Positions 26,617 to 33,797 of a DNA stretch of 64,000 bases are shown here, in pieces (the first letter of the stretch is position 1; every line of letters begins with the position of its first letter). The DNA comes from PWQG01 sp040882255 (GTDB taxonomy: Bacteria > Pseudomonadota > Gammaproteobacteria > Pseudomonadales > Pseudohongiellaceae), in assembly GCA_040882255.1 (NCBI GenBank), contig JBBEBP010000007.1, positions 102,503 to 166,502 of the forward strand. Reading direction: 5' to 3'. A program made the position numbers and the translations under genes. The notes below the pieces were generated by a model that searched no databases, had not been told where the DNA came from, and worked only from the letters and a program-made list of their open reading frames with translations.

Positions 26617-26987
26617 GGCTGACGGTTCTCCTCATGATGGACTGGCAGGGCCGGTCGGCCTGTACTGATACAGTATAGCCTACCATTGTCCGACGAACGT
26701 GGGCAGCGGCCTTGCGACGCCAAAGTGCCGGCAGCGTGACCTGGCGCACAGATGGACGTTCTTTCACAGCGTACTGACAAAAATAGTCAGTTGATGACGG
26801 TCAGCGTCAGGTTGTGCGATGGTTCCGAAGCATGAGCCGGCACCCGGAAACGGTCCATAAAAACAATAGAAACAGTAACTTGTGTTAAATGCCTGGTTTC
26901 CGTCAATTCTGGCACGGCTTTTGATACAGTATGCCCAGACATGTAAATCATGTGTATCCAAGACCGGAAATAACAAGGAGAACGAGA
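26617..26987. other. Divergent pilB-pilA intergenic region
   Basis: 371 bp without a gene between the divergent pilB and pilA. It contains a small palindrome TACTG-ATA-CAGTA at 26663-26675 near the pilB start, and a sigma-54-like promoter plus ribosome site before pilA. The middle, A/T-rich from about 26850, would suit activator binding (PilR in other species), but I could not identify sites. Confidence 0.6.
26910..26925 (+). promoter_or_regulatory. Sigma-54-type promoter of pilA
   Basis: TGGCAC-N5-TTGAT at 26910-26925 matches the sigma-54 -24/-12 pattern (TGGCAC-N5-TTGCA/T), with one change in the -12 dinucleotide (GA for GC). It is 62 bp before the pilA ATG. PilSR/RpoN control of pilA is established in Pseudomonas; here it is inferred from the motif. 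Confidence 0.65.
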
Positions 26988-27416
26988 ATGCAGATTCAGA
27001 CTCAACAGAAAGGTTTCACCCTCATCGAGCTGATGATCGTCGTGGCGATCATCGGTATTCTGGCGGCGGTGGCGTTGCCGGCGTATCAGACGTATACGGC
27101 AAGGGCTGCGTATTCAGAGGTCATTGCAGCAGCCGGGCCCGCTCGGACCGCGATTGACGTGTGTGTTCAATCAGGACGTGGTAATTGCCACCAGCTTGAC
27201 ACGCCTGCTGGCTCGGCCGAGGGCGATGAAGTGACCAGTGTAACCATAGGCGGCACGGCTGAGGATAGTCCGACAATTACGGTAGAGCCTTCAGGAACTG
27301 CGGGGGGTATAACGACAGCCGACGATTACGTGCTCAATGGAACGGTTTCTAATGGCACAGTGACCTGGGCTATTGATGAGACCGAGTCAGGTTGCGTATC
27401 CGCCGGATTGTGTTAA
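26988..27416 (+). CDS. pilA: PilA, type IV major pilin
   Basis: Structural subunit of the type IV pilus. 142 residues. Short basic leader MQIQTQQKG, then PilD cleavage before Phe, with Glu at mature position +5 (FTLIELMIVVAIIGILAAVALPAY) starting the N-terminal hydrophobic helix. Two cysteine pairs are visible, CVQSGRGNC and a C-terminal GCVSAGLC, the latter probably forming the D-loop disulphide. AAGGAG at 26975-26980 fixes the start at 26988. Confidence 0.96.
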   Translation: MQIQTQQKGFTLIELMIVVAIIGILAAVALPAYQTYTARAAYSEVIAAAGPARTAIDVCVQSGRGNCHQLDTPAGSAEGDEVTSVTIGGTAEDSPTITVEPSGTAGGITTADDYVLNGTVSNGTVTWAIDETESGCVSAGLC

Positions 27417-27449
27417 CAGGCTCTTAAGAGAGAAACTGGAATCCGGATG

Positions 27450-27477
27450 CCGGGGGCTGTGTGACAACAGCCTCCGG
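27450..27477 (+). terminator. Hairpin after pilA
   Basis: An 11-bp stem CCGGGGGCTGT / ACAGCCTCCGG (one G-T pair) with a 6-nt loop, 33 bp after the pilA stop. It has no downstream U tract, so it may act as an mRNA-stabilising hairpin rather than a classical terminator. Confidence 0.5.
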
Positions 27478-27673
27478 ATCTGACGAGAAAATCGTAAGCT
27501 GGTTCGCGACTATTCTTCAGGTATCCCGAGCGCATTCCGTCCAAATTCAGGGCGTTCTTTCATCTTGCCGCTCCATAAGCCTCCTTCCTCTCCCTTTCTG
27601 CACCCGGATGCCAATGCTCGGGTGATCAGAGTAAAGTTGAGTAGCCTCATATCCGTAGAAAAGTATTCACATA

Positions 27674-27748
27674 GGCACTGCCGCCTTGCACGGTGCCGAT
27701 TCTGTGGCCGGCGTGGTCGACCTGGTGCCGGTGACATCCGCAGCGTGA
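27674..27748 (+). pseudogene. Fragment of a TonB-dependent receptor plug domain
   Basis: Frame 2 reads GTAALHGADSVAGVVDLVPV then TSAA and a stop, clearly matching the plug segment GAAALYGTDAVAGVVNLVPV of the intact receptor downstream. By eye 55 of 66 bases agree between 27674-27739 and 28719-28784. No start, barrel or other domain is present, so it is a relic of a duplicated or recombined receptor gene. Confidence 0.75.
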
Positions 27749-27826
27749 AATCGGAAGGAGCCGGAACCAGGCGGAGACCACGAGCCAAAGGCGAGAGCGA
27801 CCGGACGGAGGCGGTAACCTGCGGAT

Positions 27827-27972
27827 TCTCTCAAAGATCGCCAGACGCTCAAAAGGGCATGCCATGGCGTAAAACGCGATTGGGCACAATCGCCGTTGAT
27901 CCAGTGCCGTAAACTCCCGAAATGATCAACTTTCTCAGTAGTTTCTCTGCGCGCTTGGCGATCTTCGCGAGA
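27827..27972. repeat. Dispersed ~145-bp repeat element, copy 2
   Basis: 146-bp diverged copy of the element between secA and argJ. Its ends are TCTCTCAAAG (27827-27836) and CTTCGCGAGA (27963-27972), and the interior shares GGGCACAA, GTTGAT, CAACTTTCTCA and TTTCTCTGCG blocks in the same order. It is in the same orientation as copy 1 and has no coding capacity. Confidence 0.65.
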
Positions 27973-28256
27973 TCAACAAGCACCGATCTCATTATTCGTC
28001 TTATTGATTTTGAAAATAAGGCAAAAAGCTGGTACTGTCGCGCCGGATTTGTATCCTTTGAGCAGTAGGATGCCATCCATGTGCAGCAAACCAGCTGTAC
28101 GGCTCTGTAATCGGGGGCATCCGGAACAACAACGAGAATAACGGATCCGCGATTGGTGCAAAAAGGACTGTTGCACGCCAGACCACTGACACGGGACGTC
28201 AGACACAACAACATAACGTCCAAATCAAAATCACAATAGATAAAGAGGACTGTAGA

Positions 28257-31200
28257 GTGACTGCTATACCTACATCTACCCGCAAGAACAAAACCCACAC
28301 CTTTAAACGCAATACTCTCTGTGCCGCCGTTTCCGCCGCATTGCTGTCTACAGCAGGCGCGAACCTGGCCGTGGCGCAGAACGAATCGGAAATCGAGGAA
28401 GTAGTCGTCACCGGCTCCTTCATCCGCCGCAGTGAAGGTTTTACTGCCGCTTCGCCGGTTACTACCCTGACCAACGAGGACTTGCAGGCCGAGGGCACCG
28501 TCAACATGGGTCAGGTCGTGCAGAACATGACTTTCAACGCCGGTTCGGCGGTGACCAACACCATTCAGGGCACGTCCAGTAACACTACCGCGTTCAACCT
28601 GCGCGGCCTGGGCAGCAGTGCCACGTTGCTGTTGATGGACGGCAAGCGTACGCCGACCAACAACGTCAACGTGCTGCTTCCCAACATCGCTGTGGAGCGC
28701 ATGGAGATCGTGACGGACGGCGCCGCCGCCCTGTACGGTACCGACGCCGTGGCCGGTGTGGTCAACCTGGTGCCGGTGACTTCCTATGAAGGCATCAAGA
28801 CCGAGCTGTATTACGAGCAGGACGACGGGCCGGGCGACTTCAACGAGAAGCAGGGCTCCGTGCTGTTCGGTACCACCATCGCCGACGAGATCGATTTTGT
28901 CGGCGCTGCCTCGTTCCGGACCATGGATCCGTTGCGCTGGATCGACCGTCCCGAGCTGATGAAGGCCGGTCTGACGTCCTCCGGTACGGCCAACCCCGGT
29001 AACTGGCAGGTACCCGTGCGTGATGCGCAGGGCAACCTGACCGGCGAGACAGTCGGCCGACCAGATCCGTCCTGTGGTACGGAACGCGAAGATCCTGCCC
29101 AGCTGGGCGCCAACCCCTATGGCTTTCTGGCGCTGGGCAGCTGCTGGCTGGACTTCGGTGATTCACGGGATTTCCGTGAGCAGAACGACATCGCCCAGTT
29201 CTTCACCAACGCGACCTGGGACGTCAATCCGGACCTGACCCTCTCGAGCCAGCTGATGTTCACCCGCCAGACGGCGGACCGCCGTACGTCAGCCTCCAAC
29301 CCGGGTGGCCGTACCACGGACCTGCCGACGGTGCGCGGCGAATTGCCGGGTAACCCCTTCCGTGCGGTCAATGCCGATGGCGATCCGCTGTACGCGCAGC
29401 CGCGGCGTGATGACCAGGGCAACGTCGTGAACGACGGCTATGGCCGTCCGCTGCCGATGCGTGGCTCCGATGGTAACGTTGTGCTGGCCGGCAACCAGTT
29501 CGCTCCGATGGGCAGCGATCCGAATGGCGGCGTGCCGTTCTACGAGGACATGGGTGTCACGGCCTGGCGTGTTGTGGGCAAGGCTGATACCTGCCCGACA
29601 CAGAACGCCCAGGATGGCTCCTGTGCCCGCCAGGACGAGCTCGATCGCCGCTACTCCCGCGTGTCCTTCGATGCGGAGTTCTCCGTGCCCTATCTGGATG
29701 ACTGGGAAGGCCGTGCGGGGTACTCGTTCTCCCGCAGCCTGGACAAGAATACCGAATCCCAGGTCTGGAACTACCGGGCTATTGCCGACGGCCTGAACTG
29801 TGATGTGGTCAACAACGTGGACGGCTGCTTCAACCCGTTCGGGGTGACCAATTCCGAGTTCGCGACCTCCCAGGCGGTCATGGACCAGATCGGCCTGGAG
29901 CCCCGCCGCCGCTACACGGATGACCTGGAGACCTTTGACCTGGTCCTCAACGGTACCATCCCGACGGGTGATTTCCAGTTGCCCGGCGGCGAGATCGGCG
30001 CGGCCTTCGGCCTGCAGCGTCGAAACGAATCGCTGGAGCGCATTCCGGATGCTCTGACCATCGCTGGCGAAGGCCTGCTGGGTGCCCAGGTGGCGCCATT
30101 CACCAGCAGCCGCTTTGTCAACGCGGTCATGGGTGAGGTGCTGTTGCCGATTACCTCCAACTTCGAGGTTAACGTCGCGGCGCGTAATGAAAGCTTCAGT
30201 GGCGGTCAGGAAGACTCCATCGTGAAGCTCAGCGCCGTCTACGAGCCGACCGACTGGCTGGGCCTGCGCGGTACCTGGGGCGAGGCCTTCCTGGCACCGA
30301 CCATGAACCAGCTGGACGCGCCGCGTGATTGTGGCCTGACGCTGCTGGATGACCAGTTCTCCAACTTCAACGCGTATGTAAACTCCTGTCAGCAGGGTAA
30401 CCCCAACCTGGAATCCGAAAGCTCGGAGAGCTGGACCCTGGGTGTGGACCTGGTGCCCACCGACGATCTGACTATGTCGTTGACCTGGAGCGAGACGGAC
30501 TTCACGAACCGGATTGTCAGCACGACAACCCAGGATCTGATGCGCAAGGACTGGGCAAACTTCCAGATGGAGACCGGGTTCACGCCAACGGAGGCCAATC
30601 CGAACCCGTCGAACGAGCAGATCCGCAACTGGATCGCCAACCCGGCGTCGGATGAGCGCATCATACGGGCAGCCAGTGACCCCACGTTCATCACGGAAGT
30701 GATCCAGAGTGATTCCAACGCTTCCGCAATGCTGGTGAAGGCGCTGGACATGGAAGTGAATTACAACTATCCGATGCAGGACTGGGGTACCGTTGGTGTC
30801 AACCTGAGTGCCACGATGATGGACACCTACGAGTTCCAGGTGGATCCGTTGACGGATCCGGTACGGGACGCTGTGGGTAACCACAACAACGACTACGGTG
30901 CGGTGCCGGCCATTCCCGAATGGCGTGCCAACCTGCGGTTGAACTGGACGTATGGTGATCACATCGTTTCCGCCACGACCCGCTATGTGGATGCGGTGAA
31001 CTACGACGCCAACAACTACAGCTTCCAGTCGCTCTTCCCGCACAGCAACTGGCGTTCTGTGGACACCATCCGTGCCTGGACACAGATGGACTGGTTCTAT
31101 ACCTACCGCGGTCTCGACCTGGGTGGTATGGAAACCGGGGTGACTGTCGGTATGCGTAACGCATTCGACCGTCAGCCGCAGAAAGTCGGTATGACGTCAG

Positions 31201-31268
31201 GCATCGTGGGTGAGCTGCAGGACGCGCTGGGCCGTGTCATGTACGCCCGATTCAGCCACGAGTTCTGA
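28257..31268 (+). CDS. TonB-dependent outer-membrane receptor, 1003 aa
   Basis: Large outer-membrane gated porin that uses TonB energy to import a substrate. Signal peptide at residues 1-41 (cleavage near AVAQN), TonB-box-like IEEVVVTGS just after, then a plug domain (SPVTTLTNEDL to VVNLVPVTS) and a long beta-barrel ending in the aromatic YARFSHEF. Start GTG 28257 has AAGAGGA 7 bp upstream. The substrate cannot be told: no transporter partner is adjacent, only a small cytochrome c gene after a strong terminator. A fragment of a paralogous plug lies about 1 kb upstream. Confidence 0.93.
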   Translation: MTAIPTSTRKNKTHTFKRNTLCAAVSAALLSTAGANLAVAQNESEIEEVVVTGSFIRRSEGFTAASPVTTLTNEDLQAEGTVNMGQVVQNMTFNAGSAVTNTIQGTSSNTTAFNLRGLGSSATLLLMDGKRTPTNNVNVLLPNIAVERMEIVTDGAAALYGTDAVAGVVNLVPVTSYEGIKTELYYEQDDGPGDFNEKQGSVLFGTTIADEIDFVGAASFRTMDPLRWIDRPELMKAGLTSSGTANPGNWQVPVRDAQGNLTGETVGRPDPSCGTEREDPAQLGANPYGFLALGSCWLDFGDSRDFREQNDIAQFFTNATWDVNPDLTLSSQLMFTRQTADRRTSASNPGGRTTDLPTVRGELPGNPFRAVNADGDPLYAQPRRDDQGNVVNDGYGRPLPMRGSDGNVVLAGNQFAPMGSDPNGGVPFYEDMGVTAWRVVGKADTCPTQNAQDGSCARQDELDRRYSRVSFDAEFSVPYLDDWEGRAGYSFSRSLDKNTESQVWNYRAIADGLNCDVVNNVDGCFNPFGVTNSEFATSQAVMDQIGLEPRRRYTDDLETFDLVLNGTIPTGDFQLPGGEIGAAFGLQRRNESLERIPDALTIAGEGLLGAQVAPFTSSRFVNAVMGEVLLPITSNFEVNVAARNESFSGGQEDSIVKLSAVYEPTDWLGLRGTWGEAFLAPTMNQLDAPRDCGLTLLDDQFSNFNAYVNSCQQGNPNLESESSESWTLGVDLVPTDDLTMSLTWSETDFTNRIVSTTTQDLMRKDWANFQMETGFTPTEANPNPSNEQIRNWIANPASDERIIRAASDPTFITEVIQSDSNASAMLVKALDMEVNYNYPMQDWGTVGVNLSATMMDTYEFQVDPLTDPVRDAVGNHNNDYGAVPAIPEWRANLRLNWTYGDHIVSATTRYVDAVNYDANNYSFQSLFPHSNWRSVDTIRAWTQMDWFYTYRGLDLGGMETGVTVGMRNAFDRQPQKVGMTSGIVGELQDALGRVMYARFSHEF

Positions 31269-31601
31269 TCCGGTCTGTGATACGGGCGCCGGCAACGGCG
31301 CCCGTTACCGCTGTACCAACAGCCATGAAAAAGGGAGCGTCCCGCAAGGGCCGCTCCCTTTTTCATGGCTGTTTCTTGCCCGTCGATCATGTGCTCAGCA
31401 AACCCCGGTTGCCAAAGCCGGTCAGATTCATTATGTTACCCGGCTGCGATGGCCCGCACCGCAAGTCCGGGAAGGTTGCCGGCGCCCCGTTCAGCCACTA
31501 TTCAGGCGGCACAGAGCATCATGCAGGCGTGGGTAGTCGTCCATCGGGACGATGAACAGACTAACGCAGGAGAGAGGCACCACAGTGCCGGAGAAGTGAT
31601 T
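31269..31601. other. 333-bp gap between receptor and cytochrome genes
   Basis: It contains the receptor terminator hairpins at 31284-31370, then about 200 bp with no gene I can support. Just before the next start there is a small hairpin GGCAC-CACA-GTGCC at about 31577-31590 next to the GGAGAAG ribosome site. Confidence 0.5.
31321..31370 (+). terminator. Strong terminator after TonB receptor
   Basis: A perfect 19-bp inverted repeat (31321-31339 with 31352-31370), stem AGCCATGAAAAAGGGAGCG, loop 12 nt. The CCCTTTTT run in the 3' arm gives a U-rich side, so it can act on both strands. A smaller GGGCGCC hairpin lies immediately before it. Confidence 0.8.
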
Positions 31602-32009
31602 ATGAACAAGCCCAGAGTATTCTTTGCATCCGCCGCCATGACTGCCGCGTTGACGCTGGCATGCACCTCTGCCGTGGTGGCCGATGAGCCGGAAACCATC
31701 GCCGATGGCGCCTTCACCGAAGAGCAGGTCAACAATGGCCAGGCGCTGTACGAGGAGCATTGCTCGTCCTGTCACAACATGGGTTTCTACGAGGATAGTC
31801 TGGGCAACCGGGTCAACCAGCCGGTCTCGTTCATGTTCGAGGAAGTACTGGGCACCATGCCGCTGAACGCGCCGGGCTTTCTGCCCATCGAGACCTATGA
31901 GGATATCTTTGCGTACATCTTCAGTGGTCTGGGTTTTCCGGCCGGTGATACCGAGCTGCGTTACGACAGCGGCATGATGGATCAGGTCCGTCTGGTGCAG
32001 CCGGACTGA
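31602..32009 (+). CDS. Small periplasmic cytochrome c
   Basis: 135 residues. A signal peptide (residues 1-27, ending AVVADE) is followed by one haem-binding CSSCH motif near residue 53 and a later Met (TMPLNAPG) that fits the sixth ligand of class I cytochromes c. Probably a soluble electron carrier or a subunit of a dehydrogenase; the partner is not evident. The start is chosen at 31602 because the signal peptide begins there; the frame extends upstream to 31365 without homology. Confidence 0.88.
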   Translation: MNKPRVFFASAAMTAALTLACTSAVVADEPETIADGAFTEEQVNNGQALYEEHCSSCHNMGFYEDSLGNRVNQPVSFMFEEVLGTMPLNAPGFLPIETYEDIFAYIFSGLGFPAGDTELRYDSGMMDQVRLVQPD

Positions 32010-32018
32010 TCAGACCTC

Positions 32019-32870
32019 TCAGGCACTGATCGCGTCGTCGAGCCGCATGGAAAGGTCGATGGCGCGGCAGTCCTTGGTCAGGGCGCCGATGGAAATGTAG
32101 TCGACACCCGTCTCCGCCACCTCTACCAGGGTGGCATCCGTGATCCCTCCCGAAGCCTCCAGCCGGCAGCGTCTGCGGGTGAATGCCACGGCCTCGCGAA
32201 GCCGGTCTGGCGTGAAATTGTCCAGCATGACAATGTCGGCGCCCGTATCCAGGGCCTCCGCAAGCTGTTCCAGGGTTTCCACCTCCACTTCAACGGGACG
32301 GTCGGCCGCAATTCGCCGGGCCTGCCGTACCGCCGCCGTGATCGAGCCGCAGGCGCTGATGTGGTTCTCCTTGATCAGGAAGGCGTCATACAGTCCCATC
32401 CGATGATTGCCGCAGCCTCCGGTGGCTACTGCGTACTTCTGCGCTGTACGTAACCCCGGCAGCGTCTTGCGGGTATCCAGCAGCCGGACGTCCGTATATG
32501 CCACGCGATCCGCGTACTGCCGTGCCACGGTGGCCGTCCCGGACAGGGTCTGCAGGAAATTGAGCATGCAACGCTCGGCCGTCAACAGACTGCGGGCCGG
32601 CCCCTCCAGGCGGGCGATCCGCTGGTCCGGAGAAAGCGTTTCGCCGTCCCGCGCCAGCCATTCAATCCCGATGCCGGCATCCACCCGGGCCGCTACCGCA
32701 TCGGCCCAGGCCGTGCCGCACAGCACGGCGGTTTCCCGGCACAGAATATGGCCGCTTGCCATGGCCTGTGCGGGGATCAGCAGGGCGGTGATGTCGCCGC
32801 TGCCAATGTCCTCGTCCAGCGCGCACTGGACGGTGCGGTCGATATCGCCGGGTAGTGCGGGGAACGTCAT
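32019..32870 (-). CDS. nadC: NadC, quinolinate phosphoribosyltransferase
   Basis: Decarboxylating nicotinate-nucleotide pyrophosphorylase of de novo NAD synthesis, cytoplasmic. 283 residues. DEDIGSGDITALLIP near the N terminus, RLLDTRKTLPGLR and KENHISACGS form the PRPP and quinolinate site; VEVETLEQ and MLDNFTPD follow. It is divergent from ampD, an arrangement seen in other gammaproteobacteria. Confidence 0.96.
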   Translation of the reverse strand: MTFPALPGDIDRTVQCALDEDIGSGDITALLIPAQAMASGHILCRETAVLCGTAWADAVAARVDAGIGIEWLARDGETLSPDQRIARLEGPARSLLTAERCMLNFLQTLSGTATVARQYADRVAYTDVRLLDTRKTLPGLRTAQKYAVATGGCGNHRMGLYDAFLIKENHISACGSITAAVRQARRIAADRPVEVEVETLEQLAEALDTGADIVMLDNFTPDRLREAVAFTRRRCRLEASGGITDATLVEVAETGVDYISIGALTKDCRAIDLSMRLDDAISA

Positions 32871-33036
32871 TTCCGGAGTCCATAACAGCGTGGTCGGATG
32901 GCGATTCTACTGCACCGCATGGCCTGTGTCAGTATACTGGGAGCACCCATCTACCCAGGGAGTCAGAGCGACCGTGAAGGAACCCGGACACAGCCCGCAG
33001 CCCGCCGTGGACGGCGAGCGTGGCGAGAGCAGCGAG

Positions 33037-33594
33037 ATGCGGCCGTTGCCGGTCCGGGCACACCGCCTGGAGGGAGTGCGTTGGCTGGAGTCGCCCAACC
33101 AGGGTGAGCGCCCTCCCGGCGTGGAGCCGGACCTGCTGGTCATCCACAACATCAGTCTGCCCCCCGGGGAGTTCGGTGGCGGTCATGTCGATGCGCTGTT
33201 CCGCAATAGCCTCGATCCCTCGTTGCATCCGTTTTTCTCGCAAATTGCAACGTTGCGTGTCTCCGCCCATCTGCTGATTGACCGGGAAGGGAGGATTACG
33301 CAGTATGTTCCTTTCGACCGCGCCGCCTGGCATGCAGGCCAGTCCTGCTTCCGGGGTCGGGAGCGTTGCAATGCGTTCTCCATTGGCATTGAGCTGGAGG
33401 GCTGCGACGACCGCCCCTTCACGGACCGGCAGTATCAGGTGCTGGCCCGGGCCACCCGTACGTTGATGCGGGAATACCCGGCCCTGACGGCGGACCGGAT
33501 CGCCGGGCACAGTGACATCGCCCCGGGCAGGAAGACCGACCCGGGTCCCTGTTTTGACTGGCAACGCTATCTCGGTCTGCTGGAAAGGGGGTGA
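33037..33594 (+). CDS. ampD: AmpD, cytosolic 1,6-anhydro-MurNAc-L-Ala amidase
   Basis: Zinc amidase that cleaves the stem peptide from anhydromuropeptides during wall recycling, which also lowers the AmpR inducer. 185 residues from ATG 33037. Zinc and catalytic motifs VIHNISLPPGEFGGG, AWHAGQS and GHSDIAPGRKTDPGP are intact. No signal peptide, consistent with cytosolic AmpD. An upstream GTG at 32974 with AGGGAG is possible and would add 21 residues. Confidence 0.94.
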   Translation: MRPLPVRAHRLEGVRWLESPNQGERPPGVEPDLLVIHNISLPPGEFGGGHVDALFRNSLDPSLHPFFSQIATLRVSAHLLIDREGRITQYVPFDRAAWHAGQSCFRGRERCNAFSIGIELEGCDDRPFTDRQYQVLARATRTLMREYPALTADRIAGHSDIAPGRKTDPGPCFDWQRYLGLLERG

Positions 33595-33614
33595 GCGGCG
33601 GCAGCAGGCAATTT

Positions 33615-33629
33615 TGTAGTTAAACTACA
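33615..33629 (+). promoter_or_regulatory. Palindromic operator candidate 1 upstream of aceE
   Basis: TGTAGTT-A-AACTACA, a perfect 15-bp inverted repeat 169 bp before aceE. It shares the pattern TGTAxxT-N-AxxTACA with a second site 83 bp downstream. Confidence 0.5.
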
Positions 33630-33658
33630 TAATATTGGTATCCGGGTTCCGCCACGCA

Positions 33659-33687
33659 TTGAAAAACGGACCGTTTTACAGTAGCAT
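33659..33687 (+). promoter_or_regulatory. Candidate sigma-70 promoter of aceE
   Basis: TTGAAA (33659-33664), 17-bp spacer, TAGCAT (33682-33687). The predicted start, near 33694, abuts the second palindrome, as expected for repressor control. Confidence 0.45.
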
Positions 33688-33695
33688 GGCGCCAA

Positions 33696-33714
33696 CCTGT
33701 AAATTATTTACAGG
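33696..33714 (+). promoter_or_regulatory. Palindromic operator candidate 2 upstream of aceE
   Basis: CCTGTAAAT-T-ATTTACAGG, a perfect 19-bp inverted repeat located at the predicted transcription start of the pyruvate dehydrogenase genes. A dimeric regulator with a PdhR-like role is a reasonable guess; the sequence is not the E. coli PdhR box. Confidence 0.55.
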
Positions 33715-33797
33715 GCACTTCCGGTAAGGTCAGCAGCCTCCGGCCTGGTTGGCGGTGCCCCGTGTTACGCGTTGAATATCCCAGAGAATAAAGACTT

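Larger units (their letters stand above)
27417..28256. other. 840-bp non-coding region with relic sequences
   Basis: No convincing gene lies between pilA and the TonB receptor. It holds, in order, the pilA terminator-like hairpin, about 190 bp in which I see nothing, a 75-bp TonB-receptor plug fragment, about 80 bp of G/A-rich sequence, the second copy of the dispersed repeat, and a roughly 280-bp leader of the receptor gene ending in AAGAGGA. A minus-strand frame of 149 codons across the last part has no recognisable protein features. Confidence 0.6.

Noticed and set aside
25135..26622. 495-codon plus-strand frame over pilB
   Set aside because: Antisense shadow of a well-supported gene; His/Gln/Gly-rich low-complexity translation.
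27849..28298. 149-codon minus-strand frame before the TonB receptor
   Set aside because: No ribosome site, overlaps the repeat element and the receptor start, and has no recognisable domain.
31555..31601. Riboswitch-like leader of the cytochrome gene
   Set aside because: GGAGAGAGGCACC...GGAGAAG looks superficially like part of a glycine aptamer, but the conserved core and pairing are missing; only a small hairpin is supported.
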